Assembly: GCA_045578845.1 (NCBI GenBank)
Contig: JAZNLA010000053.1
Location: 12,786-76,785 of the forward strand
DNA: 64,000 nucleotides
DNA from: UMGS172 sp045578845
GTDB taxonomy: Bacteria > Bacillota > Clostridia > Oscillospirales > Acutalibacteraceae
Reading direction: 5' to 3'
Part shown: positions 43,274 to 52,490 of the stretch, in pieces
Layout of the letters: each line of letters starts with the position of its first letter
Numbering within the stretch: the first letter of the stretch is position 1
Notes under the pieces: generated by a model
Database searches by the model: none
The model's input: only the letters and a program-made list of their open reading frames with translations
Told to the model about the DNA's origin: nothing
Made by a program: the position numbers and the translations under genes

Positions 43274-44506
43274 TTATTTTTCTCTTGCACGCTCGGCGTG
43301 GTCTATATGGCGAAGGCTTCGCTCGTCAACCCCTATTCCGCTTGCGATAAACAAAATTATCATACCGCTTTGCACCCAAATCACGGTGGTATCTATCATG
43401 CCGTAACAAGCGATTGCGGCACCCACTGCCGCTATAAAGGTTGTTATAACATAACTGCGGTTACGGCTTTTAAGTCCGTCGTGGCACTCAAAAACGGTCT
43501 TTATAAACTGTATCAAATAAAGTCCCACAAGTGTTGTGCCGACAAAGCCGTGTGATAACATTGAGTCAAGCAAAATATTATGTGCCAATGCGGCTTTATA
43601 AATATCGGGGCGTACCGCCGACATTTGGTTATAAAGGAATTTATAACTGAAAAATCCATGGCCGAAAACGGGTGCTTTTTTAATTTGCTCAATGGTAAAG
43701 GTCCAAATTTTCACTCGGTTTCCCGTAGTATCCGAAATAACATTAAGTCTTGGTATAATCTGAGGTATCAAAACAACTATCATCAAAACGGTCAGCGATA
43801 TTGCACAGAAAACCGCCAGCATTTTATACTCATGATTGAGCAATAACAAAATCACGACACCGACAAAAAGTATTACCCACAGTGCCATACTGCCGCAAAG
43901 GTAAATTCCCACTGCGTTAAAAATAGCGACAAAATAAAATAGTATCGAATTTTTGCCCCTTACAACCGCTTTATAAGCACAAATCAAAATTACAAGCATT
44001 ATTGCGGCACCGAAAAAATTAGGATTAGTGAAAAACACCCTGCAACGATAACCGACAATGTTACGGTTTATTATATATTCTATAATGCTTCCCGCAGTAG
44101 CGATTGTTCCGCCGACACAAATACAGTTGAGTAACTGTTCATAAAATTTCTTTGTGGCAAGTGCCCTGGTGACGCAAAAAATCACATACATGGCGGCAAA
44201 AATGCCGGTACGGACAAGCCCCAAATAGTTGCCGTACACTAATGCCACTATTGAAGTGATAAAAGCAAACACCATCAAAGTAAATGTGCCTTTGTGAATA
44301 AAAATTTTATCCCTTGTGCCGGGTAAAATACAAAATGCAATTGCGACTGCAGACACCACAACCGATGTGTGTACATAAGGCAAAAACAGTGACAGCGAAA
44401 CCAATATTATCAGAAACTTTGCATATTTTGCAATAGAGTTACTGCGTAGTGTCGTTCCGATACGGGCTCTAAGCCCCGACGGATTGATGAATTTTAAACC
44501 TTTCAT
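43274..44506 (-). CDS. O-antigen ligase/polymerase-like membrane protein
   Basis: 410-residue protein with about 11-12 hydrophobic segments and the large soluble loop typical of the Wzy_C/O-antigen ligase family. That loop contains NRVKIWTFTIEQIKKAPVFGHGFFSY and the conserved ALAHNILLDSMLSHGFVGTTL (H-x2-x-L and G motifs). In Gram-positive bacteria such proteins polymerize or ligate cell-surface polysaccharide. It is 2 bp from the degenerate ATPase gene, so they form an operon. Confidence 0.85.
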   Translation of the reverse strand: MKGLKFINPSGLRARIGTTLRSNSIAKYAKFLIILVSLSLFLPYVHTSVVVSAVAIAFCILPGTRDKIFIHKGTFTLMVFAFITSIVALVYGNYLGLVRTGIFAAMYVIFCVTRALATKKFYEQLLNCICVGGTIATAGSIIEYIINRNIVGYRCRVFFTNPNFFGAAIMLVILICAYKAVVRGKNSILFYFVAIFNAVGIYLCGSMALWVILFVGVVILLLLNHEYKMLAVFCAISLTVLMIVVLIPQIIPRLNVISDTTGNRVKIWTFTIEQIKKAPVFGHGFFSYKFLYNQMSAVRPDIYKAALAHNILLDSMLSHGFVGTTLVGLYLIQFIKTVFECHDGLKSRNRSYVITTFIAAVGAAIACYGMIDTTVIWVQSGMIILFIASGIGVDERSLRHIDHAERAREK

Positions 44507-44508
44507 TG

Positions 44509-47349
44509 TTACCTCTTAGGCGACGAAAGTAATATTGATGCAATAATAAATACAAGTTGAATTCCCAGAATGACAAACGATGCTGCTAAAAGTTTACCGA
44601 ATAGTGCCATCATAATAAGTATAACCGTTGAAACCACTGCGGCTGTTATAAACATTGCGGTTAAAACCCTTATTTTTTTCCAAATATTTATACCGCCCGA
44701 TATTGCCGAGAAGAGTCCGCAAACCGATTTTGAATAAGCCGCCGAAGCCGAACTGCTTTCAGTAAATGCACTCTCGGTAGAAAACGCAACACGTGCGTTA
44801 TGGTTCATGAGTCTGACTGCATCATTGGGCAGACCGAAATAATCACAAATCATAACATCGGTAGTATTGGGGTCTTCGGGATTGACGACAACCGTCATAC
44901 CCGTATTGCAAAGGCGGTTGAGTTCTTCTCTAATATGAGGGTCAACCTCATATTTAACAACAAACAAAAGACAGGGTTTGCCGTTACAGGCAATATAAAC
45001 AGGGAAATATCCTGCCTTTAATATCTTTTGGTCAACGGCTGCAGGCGGAACAGCAATATTATGTGCCTGCATCAAATTTCGGTTGCCGATAAGTACGGTG
45101 TTTTCTCCTATCCAACCCGAAACACCCATTTTATCTTCATACTTTACTCCGCCAACCTTAGGCAACTGGCTTTCGGTGTTGCCGATAATTTCGCGGAATA
45201 TTCCAGCCAAAGGACTTTTTGCGGCGATAGCGACGGCGGCAGCATCGACAATCGAACGACCGACCTCGTTTTCGCTAAGCGGTTTCATATTATAAAGTTT
45301 TATGCATTGTTCGGGGAACAAATCAGACGAATTTACGGATACAACATTGGAAAGATTGAGTTCGTAAGCACCTTTGTACCCTGCAAGCATAGCTCCGTAA
45401 GATGTAATTCTCTTAACTGCACGGTAGAGCGGAAGTTCGGCACTAAAAGCAGAGCATAACGGTAAAACTGCACAGAAGATAAGGGTTGCCATGGCAAAGC
45501 CTTCGGCGACACCCGAAAGTAAACCTGCCAAAAGTCCTGTAAGAACGGCGGCTATTAAACCTACTATCAGCAATATCGTAATTTTAAGTTCAAACGGACT
45601 GCGATATAAAGAATTTTTCATATAATTTCTAACATTGACCGTATCCTTGCCCAAAACGGCGGTGACCTCATCAAGGTCTACACCCGACGAAATTATATCC
45701 CCAACCTCAGTATCGGCAAGTATAACGGCTTTTTTGATTTCTGATGTTGCGATTTTTTCCAAACCGCTCTTAATTCTTTTAATTTCAAGCAGTTTAATCG
45801 TTGCACCTGTGGAAGCAAGCAACATAACCGATACCGCCGCGGCAGTATAAACCCCGCCGAATACTAAAGTATCGACGGCACACTGCAAAAGTCCCAAAAC
45901 AAGGGCAACCGACACACACGAATCAAAACTCGGACGGTTTTTAAAAAGGTTGCCTATATCGGCAAATACCGAATAGTTGATTATACTGAGGCAGGTCAAC
46001 ATTAAAAGGGTTATAACACCTGCAGGTTTGTTTCCAATAAGATTTTGCATAAACGGCAACGACGCAAACAAACCGGCGGCGGTCAGCACACACGACAGCA
46101 CCGTAACGGTAGTTTGATGGGTTTTACTGTTTTCGTATTGCACACGAAGTTTTGCCGAGTCGTCAAGCGATTTGTAATCGTCGATATCGGCTAACGATTC
46201 GTCCTCACTCTCATAATACGGCATGGTTTCGTCTTCTAAATCGTACTCGTCATCATATTCTTCGCGAACTCTGTTTGCCGCAGCAAAAGACTCATCGGCT
46301 TTTTGAGATAAAATACTTTCAAAGTCACTGCCGAACACAACGGTTGCCTCGGTTTCAAGAACATCGGGTTTCGGCTTGACAAATTCTTCGGCGACTATAA
46401 CACCCTCGGCTGTTTTTTGAACAACCGTACCGCCTATAACTTTACCGAAAATCTTAACATCGCTGTCCGGCACTTCGCCCGACACAGTGTTCATAATTCT
46501 TTCTTCTCTATCGGTCGGTATAACTTCAACCTCAACCTTGAGTTCTTTCGTGGTATCATCTGTCAAAATTTCCGCCTCAACGGTTTCGTTCACTCTTACT
46601 AAAGGCTCTACTTCTTCTAAAACCTCTTCTATCTCTGCCGGCTCTTCGGTCGGCACTTTTTCGACTTCTACATCCGCAGTTTCTGCTTTATTGGGCTCTT
46701 CCGCTGTTTTATTTTCCTCAATTTCGCCTTTAAGACGGCGGATTATGGCATCAATATCAGCCTCTGTATGTACTGCTGTCTGAGGCTTTTCCTCTGACAC
46801 AGAAAATTTTTCAAGAACTGCACTGTCAATATGTTCGGGGGTGTAAACAATTCTCTCTCTTTTAGTTTCATCTGCAAAAGTATCCAAATCTGCCGCTTGA
46901 CGACACCTTGCCAAAAAGTCGTCATTTTCGGAGGTCTTTTCGACTGAAGGTTTTATTTCGGGCATCATTTTTTCGGCATCTTCGTGTTTTGCTTTGGGGA
47001 TTTTAACATTTTCCTCTACCTTAACCTCAACGGTTTGAGATTTAGTTGCCCACGACGGAACATAGTCATCCTCAATAGCGGCGGCTTCTTTGCGTTTTAA
47101 TTCCTGTTCTTTTAAAATGTCGTAAACCGACGGTGCGGCACTGCTTTCCATTTCAATGGTTTCAGGTGACTGAATATGTAAAATCTCGTCTTTAGTCATG
47201 GCATGAGGTGCGGCTGTTTTAGAGTTCTCACCCAATTTGACCCTGTCACTGCCGAAGAATACCATGTCATCATCATCGTCGGTAAAAAGATTGTTGTTAT
47301 GACCGTCATCGAAATCAATGTTTTCGTTTTTCTTTCCAAATAAACCCAT
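44509..47349 (-). CDS. Degenerate P-type ATPase-like protein with long acidic N-terminus
   Basis: 946 residues. Residues 1 to about 410 are acidic, low in hydrophobics and probably disordered (MGLFGKKNENIDFDDGHNNN..., several DDDD/EE runs). From about 415 on come six or more transmembrane helices and a second half that follows P-type ATPase order. The membrane loop reads VLPLCSAFSAELPLYRAVKR where CPC would be expected, the phosphorylation site is VSVNSSDLFPEQ instead of DKTGT, and GVSGWIGENTVLIGNRNLM resembles the nucleotide domain. The hinge TGDN is replaced by VNPEDPNT. The catalytic Asp is absent, so it is unlikely to pump ions. Operon with the O-antigen-ligase-like gene and rlmB. Confidence 0.7.
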   Translation of the reverse strand: MGLFGKKNENIDFDDGHNNNLFTDDDDDMVFFGSDRVKLGENSKTAAPHAMTKDEILHIQSPETIEMESSAAPSVYDILKEQELKRKEAAAIEDDYVPSWATKSQTVEVKVEENVKIPKAKHEDAEKMMPEIKPSVEKTSENDDFLARCRQAADLDTFADETKRERIVYTPEHIDSAVLEKFSVSEEKPQTAVHTEADIDAIIRRLKGEIEENKTAEEPNKAETADVEVEKVPTEEPAEIEEVLEEVEPLVRVNETVEAEILTDDTTKELKVEVEVIPTDREERIMNTVSGEVPDSDVKIFGKVIGGTVVQKTAEGVIVAEEFVKPKPDVLETEATVVFGSDFESILSQKADESFAAANRVREEYDDEYDLEDETMPYYESEDESLADIDDYKSLDDSAKLRVQYENSKTHQTTVTVLSCVLTAAGLFASLPFMQNLIGNKPAGVITLLMLTCLSIINYSVFADIGNLFKNRPSFDSCVSVALVLGLLQCAVDTLVFGGVYTAAAVSVMLLASTGATIKLLEIKRIKSGLEKIATSEIKKAVILADTEVGDIISSGVDLDEVTAVLGKDTVNVRNYMKNSLYRSPFELKITILLIVGLIAAVLTGLLAGLLSGVAEGFAMATLIFCAVLPLCSAFSAELPLYRAVKRITSYGAMLAGYKGAYELNLSNVVSVNSSDLFPEQCIKLYNMKPLSENEVGRSIVDAAAVAIAAKSPLAGIFREIIGNTESQLPKVGGVKYEDKMGVSGWIGENTVLIGNRNLMQAHNIAVPPAAVDQKILKAGYFPVYIACNGKPCLLFVVKYEVDPHIREELNRLCNTGMTVVVNPEDPNTTDVMICDYFGLPNDAVRLMNHNARVAFSTESAFTESSSASAAYSKSVCGLFSAISGGINIWKKIRVLTAMFITAAVVSTVILIMMALFGKLLAASFVILGIQLVFIIASILLSSPKR

Positions 47350-47384
47350 TTTAATTCCCCTTTTTAGGTTTTATTTAAACTGCA

Positions 47385-48182
47385 TTATCGGTTAAACGCT
47401 TTTATTCCTGCCCTTTGCCTTGCAAACTCGTACATAAGCACACCTGCGGCAACCGAGGCATTAAGCGAATTTATCTGTCCGTTCATCGGCATTGAAACTA
47501 TTTTGTCGCATTTTTCTTTAACCAGTCGGCTTATCCCTCTGCCTTCAGAACCGATGACCAAACCTGCGGCACCGCCTATATCGGCAGAACACCATGTTTC
47601 GCCATCCATATCGGCGGCATAAATCCAAAGTCCCGCCTGTTTTAAGGTTTCGAGTGTTGCCGAAATATTGGTGACACGTGCTATCTTCATATATGCACAG
47701 GCACCCGCCGACGCTTTTTGTACCACAGCATTGACCGATGCACTGCGGCGTTCGGGAATTATAATCCCGTGCACGCCCGTAGCCTCGGCACTGCGGATTA
47801 TGGCACCCAAATTGTGCGGGTCTTCAATGCCGTCGCAAATAACCACAAACGGCGGCTCTTGCTTTTCCTTGGCATAGTCCAAAATATCATTTACACTGCA
47901 ATATTTATGTGCCGCAACTATAAGTGCAACACCTTGATGTGCGGCACCGCCGCTCAAAAAGTCGAGTTTTTGAGGTGCAACCTCTTTAACCAAAATACCC
48001 TTTTCGCGGCACTTGGCGATAATCGCCTTAGTAGAGCCTATCGCCGCACCGTGGGCAACCATGAGTTTGTCGGCATCTCTGCCGCTTTTTATGGCCTCCA
48101 TAACAGGGTTTCTGCCGACTATAACATCATTTCGCTGTTCCTTTTCGGCGGTTGTTTCGTTTTGAAATTCCAATTCATTCAT
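47385..48182 (-). CDS. rlmB: 23S rRNA (guanosine2251-2'-O)-methyltransferase family
   Basis: SpoU/TrmH-type RNA methyltransferase of 265 residues. The N-terminal substrate-binding domain has VVGRNPVMEAI. The knotted C-terminal domain has DGIEDPHNLGAIIRSAEATGVHG, VIGSEGRGIS and MNGQINSLNASVAAGVLMYE (motifs 1-3). RlmB methylates G2251 of 23S rRNA; the close paralogue TrmH acts on tRNA, so RlmB is likely but not certain. It begins 2 bp after the HPr-kinase-like gene. Confidence 0.92.
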   Translation of the reverse strand: MNELEFQNETTAEKEQRNDVIVGRNPVMEAIKSGRDADKLMVAHGAAIGSTKAIIAKCREKGILVKEVAPQKLDFLSGGAAHQGVALIVAAHKYCSVNDILDYAKEKQEPPFVVICDGIEDPHNLGAIIRSAEATGVHGIIIPERRSASVNAVVQKASAGACAYMKIARVTNISATLETLKQAGLWIYAADMDGETWCSADIGGAAGLVIGSEGRGISRLVKEKCDKIVSMPMNGQINSLNASVAAGVLMYEFARQRAGIKAFNR

Positions 48183-48184
48183 AT

Positions 48185-48913
48185 TTAAAAATTACCTATC
48201 CTGTAAGTTTTACCCGTCATAACTTCAAACGAAGTTTTAACCGCTTGCTCGCTTATATTACAACCGAAATCGTAAACCGGCACCGTTCTTATAAATTTGT
48301 CAAGCAGGTCTGCTAATTTATCGGTGCTTTCTTTTTTAGGCGGCAAAAGTGTCTGCTTTAGAAGTTCACTCACCGCTTTTTGATTGGTTGACCGATTGAT
48401 AACATTGTCCTCACTTCTGTATAACAAAGCCACCGCACCTACGGGCACTAAAACATTTTCACTTTGGTCGGTCTTGCCGCTCCAAGGCGTACCCGCGGCA
48501 TAAAACAAACCGTCAATAAGCCTTATGGCGGGTTTGTCGTCGTTTATCATTTTGACATCTTTTATGTATTCACGCCAAAGCCCTGTATGGGTGGATTTAC
48601 CCGTACCGCTGTCGGCAGTGAACATATAAGCCTTACCGTCATACCGCAAACACGACGAGTGAAGTAAAAAGCCGCCGTAACCGATAAGTGCTTCGTAAAA
48701 GAAAGCAGCAGTGACCGTATATTCGCAAACATCTTCGGTAATCCCTCTATTTTTACGCCTTAATATTTCCCGCTTATCCTCGGGGGCGTTTAGAAAAATA
48801 TCCGGTTCACCCTCAAAGTCGCAAAGGTACTTTTCACTCCTTTGCCTAAGCAGGTCATGTGTGACCTCCATTTGCACTTTAAGTCCGGCAATAACATATT
48901 TGTTAATGCTCAT
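48185..48913 (-). CDS. HPr kinase/PEP-carboxykinase-like ATPase
   Basis: 242-residue protein with the P-loop SGTGKST in FTADSGTGKSTHTGLW and a downstream Asp pair (MINDDKPAI), the signature of the HPrK/P and PEP-carboxykinase fold. The N-terminal part (about 1-80) has no clear match. Unlike true HprK it lacks the N-terminal regulatory domain and the HPr-specific signature loop. Related stand-alone versions act as small-molecule or peptide kinases. The start has GGAGG 5 nt before the ATG and a consensus promoter upstream. Confidence 0.72.
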   Translation of the reverse strand: MSINKYVIAGLKVQMEVTHDLLRQRSEKYLCDFEGEPDIFLNAPEDKREILRRKNRGITEDVCEYTVTAAFFYEALIGYGGFLLHSSCLRYDGKAYMFTADSGTGKSTHTGLWREYIKDVKMINDDKPAIRLIDGLFYAAGTPWSGKTDQSENVLVPVGAVALLYRSEDNVINRSTNQKAVSELLKQTLLPPKKESTDKLADLLDKFIRTVPVYDFGCNISEQAVKTSFEVMTGKTYRIGNF

Positions 48914-48941
48914 ACTTCCTCCATATTAGCAATACTTCACT

Positions 48942-48970
48942 ATTATATATAATAAGTCTTTTATAGTCAA
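48942..48970 (-). promoter_or_regulatory. Promoter of the HprK-like/rlmB operon
   Basis: Minus strand -35 TTGACT and -10 TATAAT with a 17 bp spacer, 29 bp before the start codon. Confidence 0.75.
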
Positions 48971-49065
48971 AAGTCAAAGAAAAAATATATTTATCGGACA
49001 ATCTACATAAAATAGGAATAAAGTGTCAAAAATAAACTGCGAATAAAAAAAGAAAGGGTAATAAA

Positions 49066-50289
49066 ATGATAACCGATATTAAAGGATTTGAACTGCTTGA
49101 CTCAAGAGGCAACCCCACCGTTGGATGCGAAGTAACATTGTGTGGCGGTATAAAGGCCGCCGCCATTGTGCCTTCGGGTGCTTCAACCGGAAAATTCGAG
49201 GCGGTAGAACTGCGTGACGGAGGTGACCGATACGGCGGCAAAGGCGTAATAACCGCTGTAGATAACATTAACCGTAAAATTTCGAGCGAAATTATTTCAC
49301 TTCACACGCTTAACCAAAAGGTTATTGACGGACATTTGCGAGCACTTGACGGCACCGAAGATAAGTCAAATTTAGGTGCAAACACAATTCTTGCGGTATC
49401 CCTCGCCGTGGCACGTGCGGCGGCAAGGCACTACCGAGTGCCGCTATACCGTTATTTGGGCGGAATTTCGGGACTTAAAATGCCTACACCCATGATGAAC
49501 ATTTTAAACGGCGGTGCCCACGCCGACAACACCCTTGATGTGCAGGAATTTATGATACTTCCCGCCCTCGGCACCTTTTCGGAGCGACTTGAAGCGAGTG
49601 CTGCCATTTACCACACTTTAGGCACACTTTTAAAGCAAGACGGCAAATCTACAGCAGTCGGTGATGAGGGTGGTTTTGCCCCCGATTTAAAAACCGACGA
49701 AGAAGCAATAGAGTATGTTTTAAAAGCCATTGAAAAAGCAGGTTACAGCAACGAAAAGGTTAAAATCGCACTCGATGTTGCGTCAAGCGAGTGGTATGAG
49801 AACGGAAAATACAAACTTCCTAAATCGGGCAAAACCTTAACTGCAGAGCAACTTATAGAAAGGTATGAAAACCTATGCAAGGCCTATCCTGTAATTTCTA
49901 TCGAAGACGGACTTGCCGAAGAAGATTTTGACGGTTGGAAGATGTTGACCGACCAAATGGGCAAAAAAATAATGCTTGTCGGCGACGACCTTTTTGTTAC
50001 ACACCCGAAAAGACTTGATTTAGGCATAAAAAACGGATATGCCAACTCAATTTTAATAAAACTAAACCAAATCGGCACTTTATCCGAAACATTAGAGGTT
50101 ATCACCGCCGCAAAAACTGCGGGATACACACCTATAATTTCCCACCGTTCGGGCGAAACCGAGGACACATTTATTGCCGATTTGTCGGTGGCAGTGGGTG
50201 CCGAATATATAAAATCGGGTGCTCCCTGCCGTACCGACCGCACCGCAAAATACAATCGACTATTGAAAATCGAAAGCGAATTGAGATAA
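49066..50289 (+). CDS. eno: Enolase
   Basis: Glycolytic enolase of 407 residues, converting 2-phosphoglycerate to phosphoenolpyruvate. Motifs are DSRGNPTVGCEV, VPSGASTG (loop with the substrate-contacting Ser), NGGAHADNTLDVQEFM, GDEGGFAPD, SIEDGLAEED (metal Asp), VGDDLFVT and the catalytic Lys in ILIKLNQIGTL. It is slightly shorter than most (about 430). No other glycolytic gene adjoins it. RBS GAAAGGG precedes the ATG. Confidence 0.97.
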   Translation: MITDIKGFELLDSRGNPTVGCEVTLCGGIKAAAIVPSGASTGKFEAVELRDGGDRYGGKGVITAVDNINRKISSEIISLHTLNQKVIDGHLRALDGTEDKSNLGANTILAVSLAVARAAARHYRVPLYRYLGGISGLKMPTPMMNILNGGAHADNTLDVQEFMILPALGTFSERLEASAAIYHTLGTLLKQDGKSTAVGDEGGFAPDLKTDEEAIEYVLKAIEKAGYSNEKVKIALDVASSEWYENGKYKLPKSGKTLTAEQLIERYENLCKAYPVISIEDGLAEEDFDGWKMLTDQMGKKIMLVGDDLFVTHPKRLDLGIKNGYANSILIKLNQIGTLSETLEVITAAKTAGYTPIISHRSGETEDTFIADLSVAVGAEYIKSGAPCRTDRTAKYNRLLKIESELR

Positions 50290-50316
50290 AAAAAGGGGCG
50301 ACCAAAGGTCGCCTCT
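50288..50316 (-). terminator. Terminator of the symporter gene (minus)
   Basis: GGCGACC / GGTCGCC stem with a 3-base loop and a T-run on the minus strand. It ends transcription of the alanine symporter gene, which converges on eno. Confidence 0.7.
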
Positions 50317-50340
50317 ACAAAATTAGGTGTTAAAACCACA

Positions 50341-51894
50341 TCAGACATTAGCCTCTTCGGCCTCTAATTCTTCTATATGCAGTTTTTCGGTTTCATGGAA
50401 AACCGACAGCATGGGTTTTAACATTTTGCCATGTATTTTACGGTCAATGTAGTTCTTGGTAATCTTAAATACAAGTCCCGACAAGGCAACAACACCGATA
50501 AGGTTGGGTAACATCATAAGTCCATTAAAGGTATCGGAAATGTCCCAAGCCAAGGAAGATGTCATAATTGCACCCGAAACGGTCATAAGTACGAAAATTA
50601 CGCGGTAAACCTTTTTACCCGTTTCACCGAACAGGTACTCAACTGCCTTAGAGCCATAGTGCGACCAGCCGAGAACGGTGGTAAATGCAAACAAGAACAT
50701 TGCAACGGCAATGAACTTACTGCCCATACCCCAAAACGAGAACACGCTGTCAAAGGCGGCACCTACCAAGGTTGCGTCGGTAACGCCTTCAACCGTAATC
50801 TTGCCCGTATTAAGATTGAAAACTCCCGAAGTAAGTACAACCAAAGCGGTCATTGTGCAAACAACCATGGTGTCGGCAAAAACCTCAAAAATACCCCACA
50901 TGCCTTGTTTGACAGGCTCTTTTATGTTAGAGTTTGAGTGTACCATAACCGATGAGCCAAGACCTGCTTCGTTCGAGAAAACGCCGCGTTTAAATCCTTG
51001 GGTCATGGCTTTGCCGATAACAAAACCTATTCCGCCGCCCATGGCTGCAATGGGTTTAAATGCCGTCACGAAAATCGCCTTAAATGCGGGCAAAATATTT
51101 GCATAGTTTATACCGATAATTACAAGACTGCCTATTACAAAAAGGACAACCATAAACGGTACAACCTTTTCTGCAACATTGGCAATTCTTTGAAGTCCGC
51201 CTAAAACTATAATGGCAACCAAAGCCATAAGTACAAGTCCTATAACAAGCGAATAAAGTGTAATATCGCCAAAAATGTTTATATTCTCAAGTGCAGAAAT
51301 GCTGAACGCCGACTGAACATTGGCAACTATCTTATTAACCTGTCCCATATTGCCGATACCGAACGAAGCCAAAATGGCGAAACATGAGAACAGAATAGCC
51401 AAAACTCTGCCTATCCATTTGCAGTGCTTTTTAGCACCTAAACCGTCACGCAGATAGTACATGGCACCGCCCGACCACTCGCCTTCTTTATTGCGGCGAC
51501 GGTAGTAGATACCGAGTACATTTTCGGAATAATTGGTCATCATGCCGAAGAAAGCGGCAATCCACATCCAAAAAACCGCACCGGGACCGCCTATGCAAAT
51601 AGCGGCGGCAACACCGGCGATATTACCTGTGCCTATGGTTGCGGCAAGTGCGGTACAAAGTGCCTGAAACGGCGAAATTGCCGACTTGTCCTTATTGTGG
51701 CCTATAACTTCCTTCTTGAAAAGACTGCCGATAGTGTTAACCCACCAGTGCCTTAAATGTGTGATTTGGAAAAATCCCGTAACACAGGTCATAAGAATAC
51801 CTGCGGCTATGAGCAGCCACACACCGATTTTGGTCCAAACAAAGTCATTTATAACCTTGTTGACGCTTTCAATTACATCAAAAATCCTATCCAT
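50341..51894 (-). CDS. Sodium:alanine symporter family protein (AGCS)
   Basis: 517-residue AGCS transporter with about 11 transmembrane helices. The motif GPGAVFWMWIAAFFGM and GGAMYYLRDGLG match AlsT/DagA-type alanine/glycine importers, and SNEAGLGSSVMVHS is the conserved substrate region. I moved the start to the ATG at 51894 (MDRIFDVIES), with GGAGG 8 nt upstream. It follows larA and an ECF S component in the same direction. Confidence 0.93.
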   Translation of the reverse strand: MDRIFDVIESVNKVINDFVWTKIGVWLLIAAGILMTCVTGFFQITHLRHWWVNTIGSLFKKEVIGHNKDKSAISPFQALCTALAATIGTGNIAGVAAAICIGGPGAVFWMWIAAFFGMMTNYSENVLGIYYRRRNKEGEWSGGAMYYLRDGLGAKKHCKWIGRVLAILFSCFAILASFGIGNMGQVNKIVANVQSAFSISALENINIFGDITLYSLVIGLVLMALVAIIVLGGLQRIANVAEKVVPFMVVLFVIGSLVIIGINYANILPAFKAIFVTAFKPIAAMGGGIGFVIGKAMTQGFKRGVFSNEAGLGSSVMVHSNSNIKEPVKQGMWGIFEVFADTMVVCTMTALVVLTSGVFNLNTGKITVEGVTDATLVGAAFDSVFSFWGMGSKFIAVAMFLFAFTTVLGWSHYGSKAVEYLFGETGKKVYRVIFVLMTVSGAIMTSSLAWDISDTFNGLMMLPNLIGVVALSGLVFKITKNYIDRKIHGKMLKPMLSVFHETEKLHIEELEAEEANV

Positions 51895-51956
51895 ATTCCA
51901 TTCCTCCAACCGAACTTTTACACACTTTGTTATATTACTATACAAAAGTATAAAAA

Positions 51957-52490
51957 TCAAGTGTTTCTTTTTGTTCTTTTTATAACCTCAATTACGGTCG
52001 GCACAAGTATAAGTTGAAGCAGAATTCCAATCCAAGAATCCAAAAAACCGCCGACCAAAAACATTTCAAAACTAAAAGGTTTACCGCCTATGCCAAGCAG
52101 TACCGATTTTGCCAAACCCCAAACAATTCTGCCGGCTATTTGTGCCGTCACAAGGCTTAAAACAACGGTTGCGGTGTTCTTTTTAGGCAAAATTTTATAC
52201 ATAATTGCGATAACCAAACCGTAGGTCGCAAGTTCCAAAGCCATCCATATTGCATTAGGGTAAATAGGCGGCACAGAAAACATAACCGACCTCATTAAAG
52301 GCACCAAAACCCCTACTAATACCCCATATTGCCAACCGCAAATAAGTCCGCAAAGCATTACGGGTATGTGCATAGGCAACAGCGTGTCGCCTATTTCCTT
52401 AATCTGTGCCGTAACAAAAGGCAGTATAATTCCAAGGCATAAAAACAGTCCCGCCAAGGCTAACTTTTTTAAAGCGTTCTTGTTACTCAT
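51957..52490 (-). CDS. ECF transporter S component, substrate unknown
   Basis: 177-residue membrane protein of the ECF S-component fold with about six helices. Conserved segments are LPMHIPVMLCGLICGWQYG and PPIYPNAIWMALELATYG. No riboswitch marks a substrate. Because its start overlaps the larA stop by four bases, it may carry a precursor related to the lactate racemase cofactor (nickel or a nicotinate compound) or something unrelated. The EcfA/T module is not in the window. Confidence 0.78.
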   Translation of the reverse strand: MSNKNALKKLALAGLFLCLGIILPFVTAQIKEIGDTLLPMHIPVMLCGLICGWQYGVLVGVLVPLMRSVMFSVPPIYPNAIWMALELATYGLVIAIMYKILPKKNTATVVLSLVTAQIAGRIVWGLAKSVLLGIGGKPFSFEMFLVGGFLDSWIGILLQLILVPTVIEVIKRTKRNT

